DNA from: Strobilurus pachycystidiatus
Lineage: Eukaryota > Basidiomycota > Agaricomycetes > Agaricales > Physalacriaceae
NCBI GenBank assembly: GCA_019915135.1
Contig: JAHLMK010000010.1
Span: forward strand, 124,001 to 188,000
Reading direction: 5' to 3'
DNA length: 64,000 nucleotides
Shown: in pieces, positions 33,172 to 42,669 of the stretch
Layout of the letters: each line of letters opens with the position of its first letter
Position numbering within the stretch: the stretch's first letter is position 1
The notes under the pieces: generated by a model
What the model was told of the DNA's origin: nothing
What the model saw: only the letters and a program-made list of their open reading frames with translations
Databases searched by the model: none
Program-made: the position numbers and the translations under genes

Positions 33172-35567
33172 TCAAGTACGAAGTCCGTGAGGTACAAGGG
33201 GAGGACGTCCAAAAACCTGATAAAAACATCTCACATAATGATATGCGAGGCGGTCTTCGGCGACGAGTTGCTCCCCCAGCTCCAGCGTCCCCTCGGCAAG
33301 ACACCGAGTCCCTGCCCTGACCGTAGCTCTGTCCATCTCCGGCACACCACGCCACCCTCGCATCACCAGATACAACTCCCCAAAAGCCTTGCGCCGCTCG
33401 GGGTGGAACTGGGAGCCGAATCCTTCATCGTCCATCTTGTCGAATGCTCCGGGAATGAGACTGCTCTCCCAGTAGCTCATGACACTCAGGATCCGTAGCT
33501 GACGATCCGCATACGATGAAGTATCCAGCTCGTTGAAGGTCTCGACGCTCTCCCTCTCCTCTCCCTCCTCCCGCTCCCCGTCAACGTCCATGATGGCCTC
33601 TGCAAATCCTTCCGGCTTGGTTTGATAGCAGCGGCGGTCGAGGGCGAGAAGTTCGAAACGGAAGTTGATTTCAAAGAGTTCCCATAGGATCTCTTTGGAG
33701 ATTCGAGGAGGTGGAACCCGATACGTCTCCAATTCCGTGCCGCGCCAGTCCACGATGGAGTGCTTGAGATGGGAGATGTCGACCGTACCCTGATAGAAGA
33801 TAAGTCATGAATATGTGTGTTGGCATGCTACTCACCTGAAGGCCACCCTTCTCAATGCATTCAGACAAGTCCTTCTTGGTCTCTTGGTGCAGCGCTTTCG
33901 AATGCCCATCTCCCTCGCTCGGATGGAGCTCGATGCCCAAGATTCGCCTCCAAGCGTTGGCCTTCAAAGGCTCGAAAGCGGATGACTGTAGGCGATAGTG
34001 GAGGACATGCCGAAGGCGGACATAGGCTGTGAACATGTACCCGCGGGTATGGTCCGTATCGACGCCGGCAATGACATTGGGGTCGGGCAGGGCGTAGCCA
34101 GCATTGATACCTGCCGCAGGAACCATTCGCGGCAATGTCGTGGTGTCCGCCTTTACGCTGGCAAGCGCTTTTGTCCAACTCCCAAGGGACCGAGGCATGA
34201 GAGGAGAATCCACATCCACAAATTTATCACGATCAACGCGAGGCGGACCTTTGGGCTTGGGCTTGGGCTTGGAGGCGGTTGGGCGCGAGGGTAGTGGATC
34301 TGTAGTGCTTAGGTCAGATGAATTGAGTGGAATTGAGGTTGAAGGAAACTTACAAGGTCTTTGGCTCTGTGCCGTGGTTGATGTGCCACTGCGACGCAAT
34401 GGTCCGGCGGCGGAAGGGATAGATGCAGATGAGATGGAAGGATTGGAAGACGACGACGAATTATGAGAGGCAGCACCCGAAGAGGTTGACGCTGGAGCAA
34501 TGGCAGTGCCTGATTTATCCGAAAAGAAATCTGGTGGGGAGGCGAGTTTTTTGATGTAGTGCGCCATTCCCCGATAGCGCTCCAAAGAGGCGATGCTCCC
34601 CTCGAAGACGACAGGATGCGGAGGAGTGGCGTGGTTGTAAGAGACGACGAAGTCTTTGGGGCGCATGTCCGGCGGGTATGTGACCCAGGTGTCGACTCTG
34701 AGACCCTCTTCAGCACCAATGGGGCGGCAGAGCCAGACAGGAACACCTCCCTAACAATGCTGTCAGTGTATCATCATCTATTGACAACAAAACACATACT
34801 CGATACAGGCTTTCGGCAATATCTTTCTGGTCGGTCACTGCACCGACAACGTTCCGGACACCAACCCGTTTGGCAGTGACATCGCGAAAGATAGCTCGCA
34901 CTTCGAGCAGCCAAGTCATGCGCGCCTCGACCTCAAGAATGAGACGCTGCAGCATGCACCACACCATGACCGCCTCGTCGTAGCTGGAGGGGATGTCGAG
35001 GCGCCCAGCAAGATACTTCATGCGAGGGAAAACGTCGTGGAGGAAGGGATCACTCTTTAGCCTGTCCTTGTCCTCCGTGCCCGCCAGCTTCAAATTCTCG
35101 TCGGCAAGTCGCTTCTTCACTCGCCTCCAATGATCCTTCAAGATGTCGCAGAACGGGCGGTTTATGGAACCAAGACCGGAAGATGCATCTCCCAGCTTGA
35201 CGCGGTCGAAATGCGACTCCGTGGGGAGGAACCACAGAAGTTGCTCAGTGTGTTGAAGCTTGGACGGGTGGCGGATGAGGGCAAGATGAGCGACGGAATA
35301 GTCAAATGGTTGCGGATGGTAGAGAGGGTCGTCCGCGCCAAAGTGTCTGTCGGCAAGCATGGACGTGACGTGGTTCTCGCGAGGATATGGTGGCAGCTCG
35401 ATGTACTCGCAATTGGGAGAGGTTACGAACATGCGCTCTGCCTCATCAAAGTAGCCAACTTTGCCCTCGTAAGACTTGAGTGGGGCGTACTTGACGCGCG
35501 ATGGGCCAACAGCAGCGGTATTGGATGAAGAGGCGGCAGGAGTTGGATTTGAGGAGGAGCGGGACAT
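33172..35567 (-). CDS. hAT accessory protein, conserved unknown
   Basis: Multi-exon gene with a Ser-rich start (MSRSSSNPTPAASSSNTAAV), then VKYAPLKSYEGKVGYFDEAE, IELPPYPRENHVTSMLADRH and FGADDPLYHPQPFDYSVAHL with ALIRHPSKLQHTEQLLWFLP. Later GGVPVWLCRPIGAEEGLRVD, a low-complexity Ser/Pro/Lys linker, and a C-terminal domain with SVMSYWESSLIPGAFDKMDD and AYHYVRCFYQVFGRPPLVP. I know similar hypothetical proteins from other Agaricomycete genomes but no named domain. Lying inside the element's inverted repeats, it is probably carried by the hAT and may help its movement or be cargo; that is inference. The frame appears intact. Confidence 0.7.
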
Positions 35568-37124
35568 AGTTGAAACGAGTGAAGATCTAGCAGAACACGG
35601 ATTAGGTCGATATCACAGAGATTCATGAGAGTACGCACGGGAGCAAAGGATACGATGATCAGGCCTCCGACTCGCGTGAAGAACGAGAGCAAATATCTAG
35701 ACCCCAGTAATGAGCTCACTGTCAGCGCTTGGCCAGAACAGACATACCGAACCCAAAGTTGTGCTGATCTGGGTGCCCGTTCGATTGCGGAACGAGGGCG
35801 GGATTTCTGCATGAAGAAATATTAGAACTGACACAAATATCGCACGATGCTGGTTGGGCAGGAGACACACATACCTGGTAAAAGAGCTGTGTATATAATG
35901 GTGCCCGCCTTGCCGGCTGCTAGGTGGACTGCTGGAGCGATCCAAATCAGTACGCGCCTTGCTTAGGACAAATGATAAAGGGACGTACCTTGATCGAAAT
36001 TGGGGCCGCACTCCTGGTCACCGATTGCGCCTGGATCCTGATCGAACAGACGCCAAAAGGCCGCGGCGGCGCAGTGACAGACGATGAGTCTGCACACCAG
36101 AGTAGAGGAAATGAGCAGAACTCGGCGATAATCCGAGGTTCTGAGGCCGCAGCGAAAATTATTCGCGTTGGTAGAGGAGGATACACACCACTGACGATGA
36201 GACAGTGGTGGGCGGCGGCGAATGAGGAGGCAGGGCGGCGGCGGCAAGGCGGGACAGTGGTGGTGGGGAGTTGAGAGTGGGGATGATCTTCGCCCTAATT
36301 GGCGTGTCAAGCCCCGGGTCGCCGTCATGCCGTGCCACCAGCCACAAACATGTTTGGCGCGGCATCACGGCACTGCTGTGCAAGAAATTTCCCAAGTCCG
36401 CTCCGTTCCCTCAACCACACCACCACCCCGCCGTTTTCTTGCCTCCTGCCGCCGCCCACCACTGTCTCATCGTCAGTGGTGTGTATCCTCCTCTACCAAC
36501 GCGAATAATTTTCGCTGCGGCCTCAGAACCTCGGATTATCGCCGAGTTCTGCTCATTCGGTGCAGACTCATCGTCTGTCACTGTATCCTCCCTCTTGTTC
36601 GGACGTTGGACGCTCCTCGGCGCGGACTCAGCATTGCAGCTTAGGTGCGTCCGCTTTTCTCATGTCTTCGCGTGCTCTGATTAATTTGCCGGCGCATAGC
36701 TGTAACTCGGACTTTTCGTACGCGTCCTCTCCAGCGGCACCGCAGATACCGCCCCATTGCGTCCATCAGGTATGTCTACCTTGCTTCCCGGACTCTAGGC
36801 CGAGCAGCAGCGTACGCGTGCCGACTTTGGACTACGACGGAAACTGCGCGCTCTTGCTTGTCCGTTTGCGATGATTTGGCATTGCTCATACGATGATTTT
36901 CAGATCTCTGTGATCTCTCCCTCGCGCATATCGCGCCCTACCGGTAAGTTAACTGCCCCATATCTTAATCCTCAACGTGACTGACGCATTGGCCAGCTCT
37001 TTACTACCTATATCACGGTCCTTCTGTGGATATATTATCATCCATATACATACATGTAGGTTCCCGCCTGCACGAGTCCACACTTTGTACTCATAACGAC
37101 CTTTCAGTCAAATAATCACTCTCG
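35568..37124. other. Divergent promoter region of the hAT genes
   Basis: About 1.5 kb between the start codons of the two hAT genes. It contains the long foldback at 36072-36583 and otherwise only short frames that mirror each other in the two arms. Some short introns or leader exons of the minus-strand gene may lie at 35570-35900. Both promoters must be here. Confidence 0.5.
36072..36583. repeat. Foldback palindrome, arms about 145-160 bp
   Basis: The arm 36072-36230 is repeated as reverse complement at 36440-36583. The central 100 bases of each arm, including GCCGCAGCGAAAATTATTCG, match perfectly; short indels occur at both outer parts (a 5-base and a 17-18-base difference). The loop is about 210 bases. 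This could be a foldback MITE that landed in the hAT, or an element-encoded structure at its divergent promoter. Confidence 0.85.
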
Positions 37125-40100
37125 ATGCCGCCCAGAGTCAACCGACCCCCCAAAGCCGCTGGCAAATCCTCCAAACAGTCCGACGCCCCCGCCACGACCA
37201 ACAAGAAGGCGGCGTCTAAGCCAGTGCCTGATGCGACGCCCAAACCGGCGGCTAAATCTACCACCAAACCCAAGATGAAGGCAGCGGGCGCCAAGGACGC
37301 ACTCAATCCCAACGGCACAGCGGCGCGTGTCACCAAGCGCAAGCCCAAGCTCGGCGAGCAGGAGGAGACGGAGGAAGAGGAGGAGCCGAAGAAGAAGCGC
37401 AGGGTCACGCCGGCGAGGAAGGAGAAGCTGAAGGTCAAGAAGAAGGTGGCCAAGAAGAGTGGACGCCGAGGGATAAACGTTAGCAAGCTTCATGAACTGG
37501 ACGCAGAGGAGCAGGAGGTTGAGCGCCCCATCCTTGGTATGTGCTTCATCATTCTCCCACTCAGCTTTGTCGAGACTTAACACATCTACAGCTGCCCTCT
37601 TGAATCCCAAAAACCCCAAGAAGAAATCGCCCGCTTACGAGCACTTCGAGAAGGATGTCCGCATCTTGAAAGACGACGACGGCCGAGTTTATCACGTCTT
37701 TCGCTGCCCCCAGTCAGTAATTTATAAATTTATCGATCAGGATCTGACCGTTTGATAGCACTGGCTCTACCTACTCGCGCCGTTCGGAGGAGCGCTCGAC
37801 CAGCAATCTACAACGTCACGCCATCGGATGCGACACCAGCCGACTCCAGGAGGCCAAAGGCGGCAAGCAGCCTAAAATCGACGAGAAGTTTTCCAAGTAT
37901 ACCAAGGGTGGTCTTCGCATGCGACTCACCGAGTGGGTGACTCGCCGCCATCGCCCCGATATCATCGTCGAAGACCCCGAACTCCGCGAGATCTTTGTCT
38001 ACCTCAATCCCGAGTGCGAGCCCCCCAGTGCGTCCACTCTCCGCCGCGACGTCAAGGAGACCGTTCGCATGACGCGCGAAGCCGTCCAAAAACTCCTTGA
38101 CGAGTACGTCGGTCGATTCAACCTTATATTCGACGCGTGGACTTCCCCCAACGGTTTTGAGCTCCTCGGAGTGATCGCCAACTTCATTCACGACGGGATC
38201 ATCTACAACGTCGTCCTCGATATGCTCGAGCTCACCGAGTCGCACACAGGTGCCTACCTTGCCACGCGCATCTATTCCCTCCTCCAGGAGTTCAACATCC
38301 AGGATCGTATCTTGGGGATGGTTGGCGACAACGCCTCCAATAACGACAAGATGCTGAAGGAGCTTGACGAGCTCTTCGGTCTTTCCAACCTGGCCGGCTC
38401 CGGGACACAAGTGAGGTGCTTTGGCCACATTCTCAACCTCGTCTACAAGGCCGTATGCTCTGTTTTCAATAAATCCAAGCCGAAGAAAAAGAAGGATAGG
38501 GAGGGGGTGGAGGAAGAGGGGGAAGAAGAGGAGGAGGAGCAGCCCGAAGATGAGGAGGATGAGGATGACGAGGAGGATGAGGACGACAGGTCAGCGAGAC
38601 TGTCGACGAATCCAGAACGTGAGGCGGAGGAGGAGGAGATGCTTGCCGAGATTGGGTTCGGGCCACACACTGTGAAGGAACTCACGCCAGAAGAGAAAAA
38701 GGATGCTATTGCTATGATGACGAAGGTATGCAGTTCTTTCCTTTTCGTCTTCCTCAACTAACCGTCGTTTAGATTGTCAAACTAGGTCACCGCTGCGCCA
38801 ACAAGAACGTACTCCAGACCCGCCTGGCGGAGCTTTGCGAGAAGTACGGCATCTCCGTCACTAAGATGGTCAAGCGCGTCGCCACTCGTTGGAATACCAT
38901 GTACGGCGTCGTCGACCGTGCCATCGATCTTCGTCGTCCCCTTGACGCACTTGTCATGCTTCCGGAGTGCAACAAGGGGAAGAGGTCGACGCACCTCAAA
39001 CGGTTCAAGCTCACGGACACACAGTGGTCCCTACTCGACCACCTCCTCCCAATCCTTAGCATCCTCGACTTTGCCACCACGGAGATCTCATCATCGTCAT
39101 ATCCCACACTCCACGATGTCATCCCCAAGATCGACACGCTCTACGAGGAGCTTGAGCAGATGCTCGACGATGACACCCTGCCCACCATCATCCACCACGC
39201 CGTTGCCAAGGGCCTCGCTGTTCTCGACAAGTACTACGCCAAGAGCGATGACTCTATTATGTGGAGGACCTCAATGAGTAAGTCGTCCTCTGGTTTTTTT
39301 GTCTATAGATACTGATCATGTTACAGTTCTACATCCCAAACTTAAACAAAAATACTTTCGCGAGCATTTCTGGCCGCAAGCATGGATCACGGCGGCCTTG
39401 GACACTGCCCGCCATACATGGGAGACATACTACAAGCCGACGGTCTCTGTTACGACACCAACAACTGCCACGTCAGATGACTTGCCTGCCCCCGCCCCCG
39501 CCGCGTCTCGCACTGCTAAGAAGAAGGAACGGTACAATCCTTACACCAAGAGACGAGAAGCGGAGGAGCAAGAGGCCGCGGCTATGCAGCAGGAGGATGC
39601 GTTCGAGGAGTACATTACAGCGTCCGCTGATGCCACCGTTACCGATCCTATCGCGTATTGGGTTGCTCGACTTCCCGGCCGCAAGGCAAAGGTCATCACA
39701 TCCCAGAACGCTCTCGCCCGCATGGCTCTGGACTTCCTTGCCTGTCCAGCCACTTCCACCCCTGTCGAACGCCTCTTCTCTCACGGAGGACTTGTCGTCA
39801 GCAAGCGTCGCCACAACTTGACCGTCGACTCCGTTCGTGAAAGTACCATTCTTCAAAACTGGCTGGGGATTGACGGCCTTGTCCCGCGGAAGGCAATCAT
39901 TCGTCGCCTCAACAACTACGCATCTCGTAAACCTGGGAAGGATGAGGTCAATGAGGAAGTTATCGACGTTGATGCGGAAGGCGATGTCGAGATGGGCGAC
40001 GATACTTGTGACGGTTCTGTGATTGACCTCGACGCTTCTGATGAGGAGGAGGATGATGCAGCTGACAATGTATACGAGGATGACCTGGAGTACATGAACC

Positions 40101-40177
40101 AGGATGGGTATAGTACATGTACTAGTTTTGCTGCTGGAAGTGATGATGAGGATGATGAGGAGGAGGAAGAGGAGTAA
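37125..40177 (+). CDS. hAT transposase (BED finger, RNase H fold, dimerisation domain)
   Basis: Gene of about 940 aa with at least four introns. A Lys/Ala/Pro-rich start (MPPRVNRPPKAAGKSSKQSD) with NLS-like stretches leads to a BED-type finger (VFRCP...STSNLQRHAIGC). The catalytic domain shows the first Asp in LIFDAWTSPNGFELLGVIAN and the second in GDNASNNDKML, then CFGHILNLVYKAV. A long Glu/Asp-rich insert (about 38500-38600) follows, then KRVATRWNTMYGV. The C-terminal dimerisation motif reads DFLACPATSTPVERLFSHGG and SKRRHNLTVDSVRESTILQN, ending in another acidic tail. All landmark motifs are present and no frame break is seen, so the protein could be active. Confidence 0.9.
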
Positions 40178-40453
40178 CGGACTATCACTTTCATTGAATC
40201 TTATTAATTACATTTATTTACTACAAGGACATTACTTATATACAAGTACTCTCATATACATGCACTTTGACACTTTTATTTTGTTGAAGTATCCTTGAAT
40301 AAACCGTGATCCGAGGTTCAGTGCATGGACTCGATCCGTGAATAATCCGAACCGAGGATACGGTTCACTCGAATGATCCGGATATATGATAGAGTTAAGG
40401 TTTATTAATTTTTGTCATAAGTATCCGCTTCAAGGATCACGGATCGGATCTTT

Positions 40454-40475
40454 CAATAACTCGTGAGGATCTCTA
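40454..40475 (-). repeat. hAT terminal inverted repeat, right
   Basis: Reverse complement starts TAGAGATCCTCACGAG and matches the left end with one mismatch in 22. Confidence 0.9.
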
Positions 40476-40483
40476 GGAATGAG
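40476..40483. repeat. hAT target-site duplication, right
   Basis: GGAATGAG, identical to 32692-32699. Part of the Harbinger transposase coding sequence on the other strand. Confidence 0.92.
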
Positions 40484-40540
40484 TGCAAATATCTCCATCA
40501 GCCCTACATCGGACATCGTGGAGTTCAGCCAGTGAAGGAC

Positions 40541-40552
40541 AAGACCCAATGC
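40541..40552. repeat. LINE target-site duplication, left
   Basis: AAGACCCAATGC, repeated directly after the poly(A) tail at 47043-47054. The two leading A bases could also belong to the tail, so the duplication is 10-12 bases. Confidence 0.9.
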
Positions 40553-40716
40553 GGACGCTCCTTGATCTAGTACCGTCATCACCGCCCTTTTTCCCACGGC
40601 CCTATAAAGCTGCTCAACGGGAGGGAGAGGTGAACTAGATTGAGTATAAAATAGCGTATATACTCGGCCTATCTGTCTTAAGTACGCCTCAAGAACAAAA
40701 CAAAATACTTGCGAAC

Positions 40717-42669
40717 ATGTCTCGCGACAGCGGACAACAGGAGGACGAAAACGACGCGCCGGACTTAAGCGGCGTCAACACCGGGAGCAGGGAGGAGAAA
40801 TCCTTTGCTCTAAAGGCGGCGGCGCAGCGGCAGGTGCTGTATGACGCGAAGGTACTAGGGGAGACGGAGGTGAAGGCGAGGACGAAGGAGGGGTACGGGG
40901 ACGCGGGAGGGTGCATAACGGACGCGATAGCAGTTTTGCGACACCTCACGAAGGGAACCACACTCAGCACAGCGGCGAAGAAGACAGTCACGCCCATTCT
41001 GACGGCCGTGGTCGCCCTACTGGAACTGGAACAGATGGTCAGCCTCGAAAGCGACGCATTCCGACTGCACGCCACGGCGGTCCTCCTCGACAAGCAATAC
41101 CGGTCCCTCCACGAGGCCACCAGCGCTTTAACCACACACGCGACGTCCCAGGACCAGGTGGCAGAGACGATGAAAAGGCAGCTCCAGGACAACCAGGCCA
41201 CGCTCACTCAAATTCAGCAGGTCGTCAACCAGGCCCCACAAGCACCCACCTTCGCCGATGTCGCCGCACGGAAGATGGGACCCATGCCCACGCAAGCGCA
41301 GGCGTTCGCGCAACACCGCACTCCCCACCATACCACGACGAGTTTGCTCCCAGCTGACCATGCCGATGCCATTGCCCGCGGGGACCTATCCGAATGCCGC
41401 CTCATCGTCACTCCCAAGCCCGACGCTACTGGCTCGGAGAACGCGCTGACAGCTCAACCCGAGAAGCTCATCTTAGAGAGCATGAACGTCACCCTGGAGG
41501 CAGCTACTGCTCAGGTGGACAACGAGTTCGTACACAGACCGGACGACATGCGTTTCACAGGAGCGAGAAAGCTGAGGTCGGGGGCGATCAGCGTCACGAC
41601 GGACTCCAAGGCGACGATGGACTTTCTGAGGGAGACCACGGCGCTCAAGTATATGACAGAGCGACTGGGCGAGGCGGGCTGCACCGTTCACCAGCAGCAC
41701 TTCACAGTGGTAGCACAATTTGTGCCCTTCACCTTCAACCCTGAGGACGACATCGACCGATATAACGTGGAAAACGACAACCGCCTCGACTCGGGAGCGA
41801 TAGCGCGGATGAGATGGCTCAAGGACCCGAAGAACAGGCGAGGCGGACAACAGGTCGGGCATATTCTGATTGGATTCACCACTCGGGACGCGGCGAACCA
41901 GGCCATCCAACGGGGCCTCACAATCGAAGGACGACACACAGCGGTTCGCAAAGACAGGCAGGAAGTACAGCGGTGTCTTTCGTGTCAGCAAGTCCCTCGG
42001 ACGCATGACGCCAGGAATTGCCCGCACCAATTAGCTTGCGGACGATGCGCCAAGGATCACCGTACCGACGCCTGCACCGTCCTCACCAGGGACCGAGACA
42101 AGTTCTTCTGTGTTACATGTGGAGTCGCTGGACATGGCGCTGCGGATCGACTCTGCCCGGCCTTCATAAGAGCTAACGATGACCTGCGCAGACGTAACCC
42201 GGACTCACAATACCTCTATTACCCCACAGACGACTCTTCGACATGGGCTGTAGAGGAGATGTCTTTTGCTGAGCTCTCACGGGCACCTCTCACGCACCAA
42301 CCACCATCCATCCTTCCTACTCGCCCACCCCCAACCTTTGATCTACAGGATGCGCCGCGCAAATCACGGAACACAGGGCAGTCAAAGAGTGGATCCCAGC
42401 GAGGCAATGCCTCTCGCGCTTCTTCAACAGCGCGCTCCAATAGAGACACCAGCGCAACACGTCCTGCAACGGCGTCGCCAGCCTCCACCATTGCGCACCG
42501 ACCATATTCGTCGCAGACACAGCACATGCCGACAACAAGACAGGTTGGCCTTGATCACTGGGGATTTGGTAGCCAGACCACATCGAGGACGCCAACCGGC
42601 TCGCAAGCTCGACCCAGCTCTAGCCTAGCCAATTTCGATGACTTCAGCAACGGCGAATTGACTCAATGA
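40717..42669 (+). CDS. LINE ORF1, Gag-like zinc-knuckle protein
   Basis: 650 aa. The N-terminal third has a charged helical stretch, the middle an RRM-like region (about residues 245-400), and then two CCHC-type knuckles: RCLSCQQVPRTHDARNCPHQ with CGRCAKDHRTDACTV, and FCVTCGVAGHGAADRLCPAF. The tail is Ser/Thr/Pro-rich. ORF1 proteins of this type bind the element RNA. The stop TGA overlaps the ORF2 start as ATGA (42666-42669), which suggests ORF2 is made by termination and re-initiation. Confidence 0.88.
   Translation: MSRDSGQQEDENDAPDLSGVNTGSREEKSFALKAAAQRQVLYDAKVLGETEVKARTKEGYGDAGGCITDAIAVLRHLTKGTTLSTAAKKTVTPILTAVVALLELEQMVSLESDAFRLHATAVLLDKQYRSLHEATSALTTHATSQDQVAETMKRQLQDNQATLTQIQQVVNQAPQAPTFADVAARKMGPMPTQAQAFAQHRTPHHTTTSLLPADHADAIARGDLSECRLIVTPKPDATGSENALTAQPEKLILESMNVTLEAATAQVDNEFVHRPDDMRFTGARKLRSGAISVTTDSKATMDFLRETTALKYMTERLGEAGCTVHQQHFTVVAQFVPFTFNPEDDIDRYNVENDNRLDSGAIARMRWLKDPKNRRGGQQVGHILIGFTTRDAANQAIQRGLTIEGRHTAVRKDRQEVQRCLSCQQVPRTHDARNCPHQLACGRCAKDHRTDACTVLTRDRDKFFCVTCGVAGHGAADRLCPAFIRANDDLRRRNPDSQYLYYPTDDSSTWAVEEMSFAELSRAPLTHQPPSILPTRPPPTFDLQDAPRKSRNTGQSKSGSQRGNASRASSTARSNRDTSATRPATASPASTIAHRPYSSQTQHMPTTRQVGLDHWGFGSQTTSRTPTGSQARPSSSLANFDDFSNGELTQ
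42666..42669 (+). promoter_or_regulatory. ATGA stop-start overlap between LINE ORFs
   Basis: The ORF1 stop (TGA, 42667-42669) shares two bases with the ORF2 start (ATG, 42666-42668). Such overlaps allow a terminating ribosome to restart on ORF2. Confidence 0.8.

Larger units (their letters stand above)
32700..40475. mobile_element. hAT transposon, 7,776 bp, full length
   Basis: It begins TAGAGATCTTCACGAG and ends with the inverted match (CTCGTGAGGATCTCTA). The inverted repeats are 22 bases with one mismatch, and a perfect 8-bp duplication flanks them. Subterminal zones (32720-32880 and 40290-40460) contain many GCGGATC/ATCCG blocks in both orientations and a shared AGAGTTAAGGTTTATT in direct orientation, as expected of transposase-binding arrays. 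It carries a hAT transposase (plus strand) and a second gene (minus strand) transcribed away from each other, with a foldback palindrome between. The element sits inside the Harbinger transposase gene. Confidence 0.92.
40476..40552 (-). pseudogene. Harbinger transposase, middle fragment
   Basis: Only 77 bases lie between the two insertions. Read on the minus strand they give ALGLVLHWLNSTMSDVGLME then IFALIP. The left end joins in frame to STVHRYIQF at 32699 after the 8-base duplication, and the right end joins in frame to DANGALGL at 47043 after the 12-base duplication. Confidence 0.85.

Noticed and set aside
36113..36560. Matching protein frames on both strands (PPLPTRIIFAAASEPRII in each arm)
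   Set aside because: They are the same palindrome read twice, not two related genes.
38443..38757. Ser-rich minus-strand frame and similar frames at 39916-40194
   Set aside because: Poly-Ser reading of the antisense of Glu/Asp-rich stretches in the hAT transposase; a typical shadow frame.
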